Assembly: GCF_947487305.1 (NCBI RefSeq)
Contig: NZ_CANKWH010000001.1
Coordinates: 62,001 to 126,000, forward strand
DNA: 64,000 nt
From: an uncultured Paracoccus sp.
GTDB taxonomy: Bacteria > Pseudomonadota > Alphaproteobacteria > Rhodobacterales > Rhodobacteraceae
Reading direction: 5' to 3'
In this document: piece after piece, positions 29,472-40,726 of the stretch
How the letters are laid out: the number at the start of each line of letters is the position of its first letter
Numbering within the stretch: position 1 is the first letter of the stretch
Translations under genes and position numbers: made by a program
The notes under the pieces: model-generated
What the model was told of the DNA's origin: nothing
Seen by the model: only the letters and a program-made list of their open reading frames with translations
Databases searched by the model: none

Positions 29472-30017
29472 TCAGTCCATCCGGCGCAGATAGGTCCAGG
29501 TCGGCACACGGGCCTGCCGCGCCACCGACCAGCTTTCGGCATCGCCCAGATAGGCAAAGCCGCAATTGGTCAGAACGCGGGCCGAACCGGGATTGTCCTG
29601 AAACGCCTCGGCGAAGAGCGTGCGCGCGCCATGCGGGTTCGCGGCTACCAGCGCCTCGACCGCCTCGGTGGCAAAGCCGGTGTTCCAGAAGCCGGCGCCA
29701 ATCCAGAAACCCAGTTCGGATTGCTGCTCCTCGAGCCGGGTCAGCGAGATCACGCCCAGCAGTTCGGCCAGACGATTGGCGCTGCCGTCGATGGCCCAGA
29801 CATCCTCGCCACGCTCGGGCGCGAGCGCGCGCTTGATGAAGCCTTCCGAGGCGCCGGGCGGCAGCGGATGGGGGATGGCACGGGTGCCCTCGGCCACGCG
29901 CTTGTCGGCGGTGTAATGGGCCAGAAGCCCGGCATCGGACGGGCGCAGCGGACGCAGCAGAAAGCGCGGCGTCTCGATTGTCGGCTGGATCGACGTGGCG
30001 GGGGCCAGATCAACCAT
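29472..30017 (-). CDS. GNAT N-acetyltransferase (RimJ/RimL-like)
   Basis: The 181-residue product opens with ETPRFLLRPLRPSDAGLLAH and has the acetyl-CoA region LGFWIGAGFWNTGFATEAVE, the RimJ/RimL-type pattern in which protein N-termini or small amines are acetylated. The ATG at 30017 (MVDLAPAT) has GGGAGGAA at 7 bases; an extension to 30110 would run through the rpmA terminator. The target is unknown. Confidence 0.88.
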   Translation of the reverse strand: MVDLAPATSIQPTIETPRFLLRPLRPSDAGLLAHYTADKRVAEGTRAIPHPLPPGASEGFIKRALAPERGEDVWAIDGSANRLAELLGVISLTRLEEQQSELGFWIGAGFWNTGFATEAVEALVAANPHGARTLFAEAFQDNPGSARVLTNCGFAYLGDAESWSVARQARVPTWTYLRRMD

Positions 30018-30066
30018 GTGAATGTTCCTCCCGGGTGCCGCCAGAACACGGCGGCGAAAATGAAAA

Positions 30067-30091
30067 GGGGGACCGGCTGAGCCGATCCCCC
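30067..30091 (-). terminator. intrinsic terminator after rplU-rpmA
   Basis: An 11-bp stem (with one wobble on the minus strand) and a 3-base loop is followed on the minus strand by TTTTCATTTTC. It lies 27 bases past the rpmA stop and ends the ribosomal operon. Confidence 0.85.
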
Positions 30092-30117
30092 GATACCGTA
30101 CGTATCTCAATCGGCCG

Positions 30118-30390
30118 TTATTCGGCTGCCTCGATATTGGCGGGCATAATCGAGACGAAGGTGCGGCCCTTCAGGCCCTTGCTGAAGCTTACCGCACCAT
30201 CGGTCAGGGCGAACAGGGTGTGATCCTTGCCCATGCCGACATTGGCGCCGGCCCACATCTTGGTGCCGCGCTGACGCACGATGATGTTGCCGGCGATGGC
30301 TTCCTGACCGCCATACAGCTTGACGCCGAGACGACGACCGGCCGAGTCGCGGCCGTTGCGGGACGAACCGCCTGCTTTCTTGTGTGCCAT
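30118..30390 (-). CDS. rpmA: 50S ribosomal protein L27
   Basis: The 90-residue protein starts [18 protein letters not shown] and has GVKLYGGQ and [11 protein letters not shown], the conserved L27 core near the peptidyl-transferase centre. I chose the ATG at 30390 because this is the universal N-terminus; the frame extends 11 codons further without homology. It follows rplU by 81 bases in the usual rplU-rpmA operon. Confidence 0.98.
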   Translation of the reverse strand: MAHKKAGGSSRNGRDSAGRRLGVKLYGGQEAIAGNIIVRQRGTKMWAGANVGMGKDHTLFALTDGAVSFSKGLKGRTFVSIMPANIEAAE

Positions 30391-30471
30391 GACTTTAGTC
30401 CTCTTGCACTCTGGCCGGATCAACCGGCCGACTTGTTCCGTTCAGCGGGGCCATCGGGGCCCCAGCAGCGA

Positions 30472-31008
30472 TCAGGCTTCGTCCGAAGTCTCGGCGGCGG
30501 CTTTCTTGGCCTTGGCCGGCTTCTTCGCCGCCTTGGCGGGCGCGGCGGCGTCAGCAGCCTCGGCCTTCGCCTTGGCGGGTTTCTTGGCCTTGGCAGCGGG
30601 CTTCGCCTTGGCGGCCGGCTTCTTCTCGTCAGCCGGGGCCGCGACGAAGGACGCGCCGGCGGTGCGGAAGCCGATGGCTTCCTTCACGCCCGACTTGTCG
30701 GCGCCCGATTCCAGCACCTCGGTCACTCGCAGCAGCGTCAGTTGCTGGCGGTGGCCACGGGTGCGCTGCGAGCTGTGCTTGCGGCGGCGCTTGACATAGG
30801 TGATGACCTTGTCAGCCTTGATCTGCTCGATCACTTCGGCCTGCACGCCGGCACCCGCCACCAGCGGCGCGCCGAGGGTCGAGCCGACCATCAGAATCTC
30901 GTTGAACTGGACGGTATCGCCTGCGTTGGCGGCCAGTTTCTCGACGCGCACGACGTCACCCGCCTGCACCTTGTACTGCTTGCCACCGGTTTTCAGAACC
31001 GCGAACAT
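30472..31008 (-). CDS. rplU: 50S ribosomal protein L21 with long Ala/Lys tail
   Basis: The 178-residue product starts MFAVLKTGGKQYKVQAGD and contains the L21 core to about residue 105 (TYVKRRRKHSSQRTRGHRQQ). It then carries a tail of some 70 residues rich in Ala, Lys and Pro, ending in ETSDEA. Normal L21 is about 103 residues; such tails are common in Rhodobacteraceae. The ATG at 31008 is the conserved start; the open frame continues upstream without homology. Confidence 0.97.
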   Translation of the reverse strand: MFAVLKTGGKQYKVQAGDVVRVEKLAANAGDTVQFNEILMVGSTLGAPLVAGAGVQAEVIEQIKADKVITYVKRRRKHSSQRTRGHRQQLTLLRVTEVLESGADKSGVKEAIGFRTAGASFVAAPADEKKPAAKAKPAAKAKKPAKAKAEAADAAAPAKAAKKPAKAKKAAAETSDEA

Positions 31009-31123
31009 GCCTTGTCTTCCTTCATTTGCCGCGTCCTGTGGCCCCTGCCTGCGCAGGTGTTGCCGGGTCAGACCCGCCGTCGGACAGCGCACCCTGTCGA
31101 TTGGGTGGTGTTGAAAATAACGC

Positions 31124-31151
31124 ACCGGCCAAAAGCGGTTGCCTGGCCGGT
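31124..31151. promoter_or_regulatory. inverted repeat in the rplU leader/promoter region
   Basis: ACCGGCCA and TGGCCGGT form a perfect 8-bp inverted repeat around 12 bases, 116 bases upstream of the rplU start; on the minus strand GCGTTATTTTC follows. A 10-bp palindrome CCTGCGCAGG lies nearer rplU at 31048-31057. Either may be a leader hairpin or an operator; the rest of the gap to 31286 has no recognisable feature. Confidence 0.35.
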
Positions 31152-31286
31152 CCGCGGCTATATGGCGGATTCGGGCGGGCAAGTCAAGCGATGCAGGGGT
31201 TGGCGACAGGTGTCGTTCCCGTGATCATGACCCGGAACCCGCCCGGCCCGCAAGGCATTGTCCCGCGAAAGGAACCCTGCCCGCCC

Positions 31287-32258
31287 ATGCAACGCTTTGC
31301 CTGTCCCGCCTGCGGCCGCCGCGCCTATTTCCACAGCCTCAGCTGTCCCTGTGGCCACGACCTCTATTTCGACCCCGGCGAGGCCCTGATGCTGAACGCC
31401 GCCCCGCCCTGCCCCAATCGCGGCCCGATCGCCTGCAACTGGATCGCGGGCGAGTTCGGCGGCTTCTGCGCCTCCTGCGCGCTGTCGCAGGTGGTGCCCA
31501 ATCTCAGCGCCGGCAACAATATCCAGCTGCTGAACCGGGCCGAGCGCGCCAAGCGATGGGTGCTGGCCAATGTCGCCAAGTGGAACTGGTTCACTGCCGC
31601 CGATCCCGGCCCGCGCCCGCGTTTCCTGATGCTCTCCGAGGATATGGGGGGCCGCGTCCAGCAGATCACCATGGGCCATATGGGCGGCGAGATCACCATC
31701 AACGTGACCGAGGCAGACGAGTTGATCCGGCTGCAGCGCCGGCAGGAACTGGGCGAGCAATATCGCAGCATGGTCGGGCATTTCCGCCACGAGCTGGCGC
31801 ATTTCTTCTTCGACCGGCTGGCCGTTGCGCCGGATTTCCTGCCGGGTTTCCGCGCGCTTTTCGGGGACGAGCGCGCCGATTACGGTCTGGCGCTGCAGAC
31901 CTACTATGCCGCCCCGCCGGACCGGAGCAGCGATTTCATCACCCCCTATGCCGGCGCCCATCCGCATGAGGACTGGGCCGAGACCGTCGCCCATCTGCTG
32001 CATCTGGTGGACATGACCGACAGTTTCGTCAGCACGGGCCTTTCGATGCCCGACCTGCCCGAGGGTTTCGACGCCTATGCCGCCGATGACACCGAGGCGC
32101 TTCTGGACATCGCCGCCCGCGTCGCCATCGCGGTGAACGACATCAACCGCGCGCTGGACAATGCGGACTTGTATCCCTTCGTGCTGACCACCCCGATGCG
32201 GCAGAAGATCGGCTTCGCCCATCGCTGGCTGAAGAACCACCTGGCGGAAGGGGCGTAG
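31287..32258 (+). CDS. putative zinc-binding metallopeptidase family protein
   Basis: The 323-residue product begins with a zinc-ribbon-like part (CPACGRRAYFHSLSCPCG, then CPNR and CASCAL) and carries the peptidase motif HELAH in HFRHELAHFFFDRL near residue 175, followed by ADYGLALQTYY. This is the conserved 'putative zinc-binding peptidase' family; the substrate is unknown. I chose the ATG at 31287 because the zinc ribbon begins there; the open frame upstream overlaps the rplU promoter region. Confidence 0.85.
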   Translation: MQRFACPACGRRAYFHSLSCPCGHDLYFDPGEALMLNAAPPCPNRGPIACNWIAGEFGGFCASCALSQVVPNLSAGNNIQLLNRAERAKRWVLANVAKWNWFTAADPGPRPRFLMLSEDMGGRVQQITMGHMGGEITINVTEADELIRLQRRQELGEQYRSMVGHFRHELAHFFFDRLAVAPDFLPGFRALFGDERADYGLALQTYYAAPPDRSSDFITPYAGAHPHEDWAETVAHLLHLVDMTDSFVSTGLSMPDLPEGFDAYAADDTEALLDIAARVAIAVNDINRALDNADLYPFVLTTPMRQKIGFAHRWLKNHLAEGA

Positions 32259-32374
32259 TCAAAGCGGAAGAACCCCGCCCCGGGGTCATCGGGGAAAACC
32301 ATCGCCCCTTTCCCTTGCCCGCCGCAGCGCCTAAAAGGCGGCGAATTCCCCGATGACCGCAAAGGGCGCATGAC

Positions 32375-34551
<2,177 letters not shown>

Positions 34552-34555
<4 letters not shown>

Positions 34556-35700
34556 CGGTTGCCGCCCCGAAAGGCTATGCCGCCATAATCACCGCCGCCG
34601 GTCGCGGCACTCGGGCGGGGGGCGGTGAGCCCAAGCAATGGCGCGCGTTGCGAGGCCGACCGGTTCTCGCCCATACGCTCGACCGCTTTGCTGGGTTCGA
34701 GCGGGTGATCCTGACCGTTCATCCCGAGGACATGGCCCGCGCGCTGGATCTCTTCGCCGGACAGGTGACGATCCTGACCGGCGGCGAGACCCGCGCCGCC
34801 AGCGTCCGCGCGGCGCTGGACAGCCTGCAGGGCAGCGAGATCACCCATGTGCTGATCCATGACGGCGCAAGGCCGCTGGTCAGCGATGCGGTGATCGACG
34901 GCGTCATCGCCGCGCTGCAAGCGGGGGCCGAGGCCGCCGCCCCGGCCTTGCCCGTCACCGATGCGCTCTGGCGTGGCGAGGGCGGCAGCGTCACCGGCAC
35001 CGCCTCGCGCGAGGGTCTGTTTCGGGCGCAGACCCCGCAGGGTTTCTCGCTCGTCCAAATATCCAAGGCCCTTCGTGACCACCCGCAGGATGCCGCCGAC
35101 GATGTGGAACTGGCGCGCAAATCCGGCATCCCGGTCGCCATCACCCTGGGCGACGAGGATAATGTGAAGATCACCTTTGCCCCGGATTTCGCCCGGGCCG
35201 AGCGCATTCTGGGAGGCGGCATGGATATCCGCATGGGCAATGGCTATGACGTTCACGCGCTTGGCCCCGGCGATCATGTCTGGCTCTGTGGCGTGCAGAT
35301 CCCGCATGACCACGGGCTGGTCGGCCATTCCGACGCCGATGTGGGCATGCACGCGCTGACCGACGCGATCTATGGCGCGCTGGCCGAGGGGGACATTGGC
35401 CGCCATTTCCCGCCCTCTGACCCGCAATGGAAGGGCGCTGACAGCGCCATCTTCCTGGCGCATGCGGCCGAGTTGTTCCGCGCGCGCGGCTTCCGCCTTG
35501 GCAATGCCGATGTAACGCTGGTTTGCGAGGCGCCGAAGATCGGCCCGCATGCGCTGGCCATGCAGGATCGGCTGGCGGCGATCATGGGCGTCGAGACGGG
35601 CCGCGTCAGCGTCAAGGCCACCACCTCGGAGCAACTCGGTTTCACCGGCCGGCGCGAGGGCATCGCCGCCATCGCCACCTGCACCCTGATCGGAGCGTGA
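34552..35700 (+). CDS. ispDF: bifunctional IspD/IspF isoprenoid enzyme
   Basis: The 382-residue protein fuses two MEP-pathway steps. IspD (about 8-220) has [15 protein letters not shown] and [10 protein letters not shown] and makes CDP-methylerythritol. IspF (about 224-380) has [36 protein letters not shown] and [12 protein letters not shown], with the metal-binding Asp and His, and makes the cyclic diphosphate. This fusion is usual in alphaproteobacteria; the IspE step between them is encoded elsewhere. The gene overlaps purL by 4 bases. Confidence 0.96.
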
Positions 35701-35702
35701 GC

Positions 35703-36197
35703 ATGCAGCGCCTTCTCAGCATCTGGTTTGGCGCGGGGCTTCTGAAGCCCGCCCCCGGCACATGGGGCTCGGCCGTCGCCGTGGCGCTTGGCCTGCTGAT
35801 CCATCGCATCGGGCATTTCCCGCTGCTGGCGCTGGCGACGCTTGCCGTCACCCTTGCCGGTTTCTGGGCGGTCCGGGGCTATACCGCCGGCATGGCCGAT
35901 CCCGATCGCAGCGAGATCGTCATCGACGAGGTGGCCGGGCAATGGCTGGCGCTGTGCTTCCCCTCGGCGGGCTTCTGGTTCGCGGGCCTGCCCGCTGACA
36001 GTTTCCCCTATCCGGGCTGGGTCGCGGCCTTCCTGTTCTTCCGGCTTTTCGACATCTGGAAGCCCTGGCTGGTCGGCCGCGCCGACCGGCGCAAGGATGC
36101 GGTTGGGGTGATGGCCGATGACCTCTGGGCTGGCCTCTTCGCCGGCATCGCCACGATGATCGCCGCCGCCGCCTTCCACATCCCGTTGATGCTATGA
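35703..36197 (+). CDS. pgpA: phosphatidylglycerophosphatase A
   Basis: The 164-residue membrane enzyme removes phosphate from phosphatidylglycerol phosphate. It has the PgpA motifs KPAPGTWGS, DEVAGQWLA and FRLFDIWKPW, with about four membrane helices. It begins two bases after the ispDF stop, and its stop overlaps the cinA start (ATGA), so all are one operon. Confidence 0.94.
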   Translation: MQRLLSIWFGAGLLKPAPGTWGSAVAVALGLLIHRIGHFPLLALATLAVTLAGFWAVRGYTAGMADPDRSEIVIDEVAGQWLALCFPSAGFWFAGLPADSFPYPGWVAAFLFFRLFDIWKPWLVGRADRRKDAVGVMADDLWAGLFAGIATMIAAAAFHIPLML

Positions 36198-36664
36198 GCC
36201 TCGCGGCAGAGGTTCTGGAAGCCGCCCGCGCACAGGGCGCGATGATCGCCACAGCAGAAAGCTGCACCGGCGGGCTGATCATAGGCGCGCTGACCGAGAT
36301 CGCCGGCTCCTCGGACGTGGTGGATCGCGGCTTCGTCACCTATTCCAATGCTGCCAAGATGCAGATGTTGGGGATCAAGCCCGAGACGCTGGAGGCTCAT
36401 GGCGCCGTCAGCGAAGAGATCGCCGCCGAGATGGCCATGGGCGCGCTGGCGCATTCGCAGGCGCAATATGCTGTCGCCGTCACCGGCATCGCCGGTCCGG
36501 GCGGGTCCGAGCACAAGCCCGAGGGTCGGGTCTGCTTCGGGCTGGCCGGGGCGCAGGGGCTGCGGGTCGAGACGGTGGAATTCGGTGCGATTGGCCGCGC
36601 CAATGTGCGGGCGGCGACCGTCGAGCACGCGCTGCGGATGCTGCTGGCGGCGCTGAAGGGCTGA
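36194..36664 (+). CDS. CinA family protein (nicotinamide-nucleotide amidohydrolase)
   Basis: The 156-residue protein is the stand-alone CinA C-terminal domain: TAESCTGGLIIGALTEIAGSS, NAAKMQMLGI and AVTGIAGPGG. In other bacteria (PncC) it deamidates NMN to nicotinate mononucleotide and so recycles NAD. Last gene of the purL-ispDF-pgpA-cinA operon; the structured repeat begins 2 bases past its stop. Confidence 0.92.
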   Translation: MSLAAEVLEAARAQGAMIATAESCTGGLIIGALTEIAGSSDVVDRGFVTYSNAAKMQMLGIKPETLEAHGAVSEEIAAEMAMGALAHSQAQYAVAVTGIAGPGGSEHKPEGRVCFGLAGAQGLRVETVEFGAIGRANVRAATVEHALRMLLAALKG

Positions 36665-36665
36665 C

Positions 36666-36796
36666 GGGCAGCGGACGACCGCGGGCTTCCGCTGCCGGCA
36701 TCTGAACAGGTCACTTTATGGTGCCGCCATATCGAACGGCTGTTCAGCACTGAACGGCACCGAAGCGGACGCCCGTGGGGCGGTCGTCCGCTGCCC
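36666..36796. repeat. long structured inverted-repeat element, copy 2
   Basis: Perfect 17-bp arms (36666-36682 and 36780-36796) enclose about 97 bases. Inside, a second nearly perfect pairing exists (36683-36693 with 36764-36774, one mismatch), and CTGAACAG at 36702-36709 pairs with CTGTTCAG at 36740-36747, so the whole element can fold as one long branched hairpin. The centre (36714-36742) resembles copy 1. It sits between convergent genes and could also end both transcripts. Confidence 0.65.
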
Positions 36797-36836
36797 GGCA
36801 GCGCGTGCCGCGCTGCGCATCGGGCGGGTCTTCAGG

Positions 36837-37874
36837 TCAGCCGATCAGCCGCAAAAACCCCTCGATCTCCTCGTCGGGCGTGTCCCAGGCCGTGACCAGC
36901 CGCAGCGGCACCGGGTCCAGCCCCTCGGCGCTCTTGTCGGGCCAGAGGTGATAGCGCACGCCAGCCGAACGCGCCCGGTGGTGGGCGGCAGCGGGGATCG
37001 TGGCAAAGACCGCGTTCGACTGCACCGGCAGGATCAGCCCGCCGCCCGCCGCCAGAATCCCCTCGGCCAGCCGCGCGGCCTTGGCGTTCGCCAGCCGGCC
37101 CAGTTCCAGCCACAGCCCGTCCGTGGCCAGCGCCAGCATCTGCGCCGCCAGATAGCGGTTCTTGGAAAAGACGTGGCCCGTCTGCTTGCGGCGATAGTCA
37201 AAATTCTCGGCCCGGGCCGCGTCAAAGAAGACCATCGCCTCGGCCCCCATCGCGCCGTTCTTGGTGCCGCCGAAACACAGCGCATCGACGCCCGCGCGCC
37301 AGGTCAGATCCGCCGCCGTCACCCCCAGACCCGCGACGGCATTGGCAAAGCGTGCGCCGTCCATGTGCAAGGGCAGCCCGCCAGCATGGGCGATCTCGGC
37401 AAGCGCCGTCACTTCGGCGACGCTGTAAAGCGAACCCCATTCGGTCGCATTGGTGATCGAGACCATGGCGTTGCGGCCCTCGTTCAAGCCGCCGCCGGCC
37501 CCGCGCCGGATCGCCTCGGTCAGCGTCTCGGGGGCGATCTTGCCGCCCGGACCGGGCAGCGTCACCAGCTTGGCGCCGCCGGTAAAGAATTCGGGCGCGG
37601 CGCATTCGCTGGTCTCGATATGGGCATCCTGATGGCAATAGATCCGCCCGAAACCCGGTGCCAGTTGCGCGCAGACCAGCGCGTTCGCCGCCGTGCCGGT
37701 GGCGACGAAGCGGATGACGGCCTCGGGCGCCTCCAGCACCTCGCGCAGCGCGGCCTCGGCCGCCGCAGTCACCGCATCGGCGCCATAGCCCATCATCGCG
37801 CCCTGATTGGCATCGGTCAGCGCGGCCATCACCGCCGGATGGGCGCACCAGGCATTGTCCGAGGCGAAATTCAC
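36837..37874 (-). CDS. threonine aldolase / beta-eliminating lyase family protein
   Basis: The 345-residue PLP enzyme resembles low-specificity L-threonine aldolase: FASDNAWCAHPAVMAAL, CHQDAHIETSE, LPLHMDGARFANAV and CFGGTKNGAMGAEA, in which the Lys of GTKN holds PLP. It would cleave L-threonine or allo-threonine into glycine and acetaldehyde. I chose the GTG at 37874 because GAGGA lies about 6 bases before it and it overlaps the ycgN-like stop (GTGA); an ATG at 37904 is possible and would add 10 residues. Confidence 0.9.
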   Translation of the reverse strand: MNFASDNAWCAHPAVMAALTDANQGAMMGYGADAVTAAAEAALREVLEAPEAVIRFVATGTAANALVCAQLAPGFGRIYCHQDAHIETSECAAPEFFTGGAKLVTLPGPGGKIAPETLTEAIRRGAGGGLNEGRNAMVSITNATEWGSLYSVAEVTALAEIAHAGGLPLHMDGARFANAVAGLGVTAADLTWRAGVDALCFGGTKNGAMGAEAMVFFDAARAENFDYRRKQTGHVFSKNRYLAAQMLALATDGLWLELGRLANAKAARLAEGILAAGGGLILPVQSNAVFATIPAAAHHRARSAGVRYHLWPDKSAEGLDPVPLRLVTAWDTPDEEIEGFLRLIG

Positions 37875-38311
37875 GACAGATCCTCGATCATGTAATCTTC
37901 CCAATCATCCTCATCGACCTCGACCTCGCTGATGGTCCGGTCGCGCATGCTGATGCCGGCGCGATGGATGGTCTCGCGGTCGCCCGAGATCAGGTAATGC
38001 CAATTCTCCAGCGGCTTGCCCTCGTGGCGCAGCCGATAGGCGCAGGTCGCGGGCAGCCAATAGGCCACCTCTTTCAGCTTCTTCGGCGTCAGCACCACGC
38101 AATCGGGCACGTAATCGTGGCGGTTGGCATAGGAGGTGCACTGGCAGGCGTGGCCGTCGAGCAGCCGGCAGGCGACGCGGGTGAAGACCAGCTCGGGCGG
38201 GTCCTCGAATTCCAGCTTGTTCAGGCAGCATTTGCCGCAGCCGTCGCACAGCGCCTCCCATTCCTCGGGGTCGAGCTTGGCCAGCGGCAATTCCCAGAAA
38301 CGCGGACGCAT
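37871..38311 (-). CDS. YcgN family cysteine-cluster protein (UPF0260)
   Basis: The 146-residue protein has the Fe-S-like cysteine cluster LCDGCGKCCLNKLEF and CRLLDGHACQCTSYANR, then DCVVLTP and TCAYRL, the UPF0260/YcgN pattern. The function is unknown; the cysteines suggest metal or Fe-S binding. The ATG at 38311 shares a base with the ribF stop (TGATG). The open frame upstream of it is antisense-free but out of frame with ribF and not conserved. Confidence 0.92.
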   Translation of the reverse strand: MRPRFWELPLAKLDPEEWEALCDGCGKCCLNKLEFEDPPELVFTRVACRLLDGHACQCTSYANRHDYVPDCVVLTPKKLKEVAYWLPATCAYRLRHEGKPLENWHYLISGDRETIHRAGISMRDRTISEVEVDEDDWEDYMIEDLS

Positions 38312-39243
38312 CAGACCCCCGCCAGGATCGCCCGCGCCTGATCGGCATCGGCCTCGATCTGCGCGATCAGCGCCGGCAGCCCGTCGAACTTGGCCTCGTC
38401 GCGCAGGAAATCGACCAGTGCCACCGACAGGTGCTGGCCATAGAGATCGCCCGAGAAATCGAACAGGTTCACTTCCAGGTTGGGGCGGTTCTCGCCGAAC
38501 ATCGGTCGCACGCCAAGGCTGGCCACGCCCTGGTAGGTGCCGCGATCCGGGCCGGTCAGCACATCGACGAGCACCGCATAGACGCCGAGCCGGGGCAGAT
38601 GCAGCCCCTCGACCGACATGTTGGCAGTGGGCCAGCCAAGTTCCCGGCCGCGCTTTTCGCCATGGATCACCTCGCCCTCGATCCGGTGCCAATGGCCCAG
38701 CATCGTCTCGGCCTCGCGCACCCGGCCCTGGGCCAGCGCGTCGCGGATCGCGGTCGAGCTGAAATCGGTGCCGTCGCGCCCGACCAGCGGCGCGATGGTG
38801 ACGCCAAAGCCCATGTCGCGCCCCAGCTCCTGCAGCGTCTCGGCGCTGCCGGCGCGGCCCTTGCCGAAACAGAAGTCCTGCCCGACGGTCACATGCGCGA
38901 GACCCAGCCCGTCACACAGCACCTGCCGGGCGAACGCCTCGGGCGAGAGGCCGGCCAGAACCGGGCCGAAGGGCAGTTCGAACAGGTGTTCGACACCAAG
39001 CCGGGCCAGACGGTTGGCCCGCGCCTCGGCATTCATCAACCGGAAGGGCGCGGCGTCACGGGCAAAGAACTGGCGGGGATGGGGCTCGAAGGTGATGACC
39101 GACAGCGCCGCGCCGGGTTGGGCGCGATGCGCCGCCTCGATCACCGAGCGATGGCCCAGGTGCACGCCGTCGAAATTGCCCATGGCGGCGCTGGTTCCGC
39201 GCGCGGTGGCGGGCAATCCGGTCCAGTGATGATGGATCTGCAC
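38311..39243 (-). CDS. ribF: bifunctional riboflavin kinase / FAD synthetase
   Basis: The 310-residue enzyme makes FMN and then FAD. The FAD synthetase part has GNFDGVHLGHRSVI and VTFEPHPRQFF-like ITFEPHPRQFF; the kinase part has GWPTANM and LGVYAVLVD. I chose the GTG at 39243 (VQIHHHWTG) because AGGGGG lies 7 bases upstream; the frame extends 10 codons further without homology. It is followed directly by the ycgN-like gene. Confidence 0.94.
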   Translation of the reverse strand: MQIHHHWTGLPATARGTSAAMGNFDGVHLGHRSVIEAAHRAQPGAALSVITFEPHPRQFFARDAAPFRLMNAEARANRLARLGVEHLFELPFGPVLAGLSPEAFARQVLCDGLGLAHVTVGQDFCFGKGRAGSAETLQELGRDMGFGVTIAPLVGRDGTDFSSTAIRDALAQGRVREAETMLGHWHRIEGEVIHGEKRGRELGWPTANMSVEGLHLPRLGVYAVLVDVLTGPDRGTYQGVASLGVRPMFGENRPNLEVNLFDFSGDLYGQHLSVALVDFLRDEAKFDGLPALIAQIEADADQARAILAGV

Positions 39244-39280
39244 GGCAGCGCCCCCCTGGGGCGCGCGCCGCACCCCGTCT

Positions 39281-39724
39281 TCAGTCGAATTTGCGGCTTG
39301 GCGCCAGAACCACCGCCTCGCCCTTCAAGACGACCGTATCACCGACGAGGCAGCGGGTTGCAAGGGTCACGCGGCGCTTGGACATGTCAATATCCAGCAC
39401 CGAGACCTCGGCGCGGACCATGTCGCCCGGGCGAACCGGGGCCATGAACTTCAGCGTCTGGCCAAGATAGACCGTGCCGTGACCGGGCAGCTGCTCGCCG
39501 ATGACGGCCGAGATCAGCCCGGCGGTCAGCATCCCGTGGGCGATGCGGCCTTCGAAGATGGTATCCTGCGCGTAGGCCTCGTCGAGATGCACCGGGTTGC
39601 GGTCGGTCGAGACCTCGGCGAACAGCTCGATATCGTGGTCTGTCACCTGCTTTTGCAGGTAACGGGTCATGCCGATTTCGAGATCCTCGATGACGATGGT
39701 CCCACGCGGAAGATTGTCCAACAT
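39281..39724 (-). CDS. MaoC family (R)-enoyl hydratase-like protein
   Basis: The 147-residue hot-dog protein has the hydratase-2 motif: FAEVSTDRNPVHLDEAYA with the catalytic Asp and His, then GRIAHGMLTAGLIS. It probably hydrates short enoyl-CoA or a related acyl-CoA; the exact substrate is unknown. I chose the ATG at 39724 (MLDNLPRG) because AGGGG is at 7 bases, in preference to ATGs at 39757 and 39781. Confidence 0.9.
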   Translation of the reverse strand: MLDNLPRGTIVIEDLEIGMTRYLQKQVTDHDIELFAEVSTDRNPVHLDEAYAQDTIFEGRIAHGMLTAGLISAVIGEQLPGHGTVYLGQTLKFMAPVRPGDMVRAEVSVLDIDMSKRRVTLATRCLVGDTVVLKGEAVVLAPSRKFD

Positions 39725-39856
39725 CCCAAACCCCTTGCTGCGATCCTGATGCTGCATAGCAGCATGAAAACCGTCACGCAAGAAAATATCGCGGGGCTTG
39801 GCCTAAAGTATAAGATTGTTACCCGACGATTTTCGACCCGCACCAGCGGCCGCGCC

Positions 39857-40726
39857 TCAGCGCAGCCGCCCGATGGCATAGGTCGGCGTCAGCTGATGCA
39901 TGGCCAGCCATTCCTGCAACAGCACCGGATCGGGGTTCTCGACGTCATCGCCAAGCGCCGAGGCCGCCAGACCGCCGGTGACGAACAGCGAATCGATGCC
40001 CTCCTCGACCGCGCCCTTGATGTCGGTGTTGATGCCGTCGCCGATGGCCAGCACCCGCGCGTCATCGCCCAGATCCAGCATCTGCCGCGCCCGGTCATAG
40101 ATCGGCGGGTAGGGTTTGCCGAAGTAAAGCGAGGTGCCGCCGATCTCCTGATAGAGATCGGCCAGCGCGCCTGCGCAGTAGATCCGGGTCTCGCCCATGT
40201 CGACGACGACATCGGGATTGGCGCAGAGCAGCTTGAGCCCGCGTTCCCGCGCCAGCATCAGCCGGCCGCGATAATCGTCGGGCACCTCGTTCAGCTCGTC
40301 GAAGGGGCCGGTGCAGACGATGCCCTCGGCTTCCTCCAGCGGAACGCGGGTGATCGGCGGGGCATCCTGCCATGCGGCGGGAATGTCGCTGAAGAAACCC
40401 TCGTCCTTCTCGGTGCCGATGAACCAGACCTTGCGGCCCACGGCGCCCGCGAACATCGCATCCTGCGCGCAATCGCCCGAGCTGACGATGATGTCGTAAG
40501 CATCCTGCGGCACGCCCATGCGGTCAAGCTGCGCCCGGACATAGGGGTTCGGACGCGGCGCATTGGTCATCAGGCAGACCTTGCCACCACCCCGGCGATA
40601 GGCTTGCAGCGCCGCCACCGCGGCCGGATAGGGCTGCTTGCCATTGTGCAGGCAACCCCAGAGGTCGCAGTAGAGCGCGTCATAGCCCTGCCCGATCTCG
40701 GACAGGGAGTTGATGATCGGAACCAT
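39857..40726 (-). CDS. HAD hydrolase, subfamily IIA (TIGR01459 type)
   Basis: The 289-residue protein has the HAD motif I in YCDLWGCLHNG, motif II in VCLMTNAPR, and motif III/IV in YFGKPYPPIYDRAR and VLAIGDGINTDIKGA. This matches the alphaproteobacterial TIGR01459 group of NagD-like phosphatases with unknown substrate. Its ATG shares one base with the stop of the pyrophosphatase gene. Confidence 0.92.
   Translation of the reverse strand: MVPIINSLSEIGQGYDALYCDLWGCLHNGKQPYPAAVAALQAYRRGGGKVCLMTNAPRPNPYVRAQLDRMGVPQDAYDIIVSSGDCAQDAMFAGAVGRKVWFIGTEKDEGFFSDIPAAWQDAPPITRVPLEEAEGIVCTGPFDELNEVPDDYRGRLMLARERGLKLLCANPDVVVDMGETRIYCAGALADLYQEIGGTSLYFGKPYPPIYDRARQMLDLGDDARVLAIGDGINTDIKGAVEEGIDSLFVTGGLAASALGDDVENPDPVLLQEWLAMHQLTPTYAIGRLR

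Noticed and set aside
29335..29565. Small minus-strand open frame across repeat copy 1
   Set aside because: Its end resembles a short frame in copy 2 only because the repeats share sequence; it overlaps the acetyltransferase gene in another frame and lacks a ribosome site.
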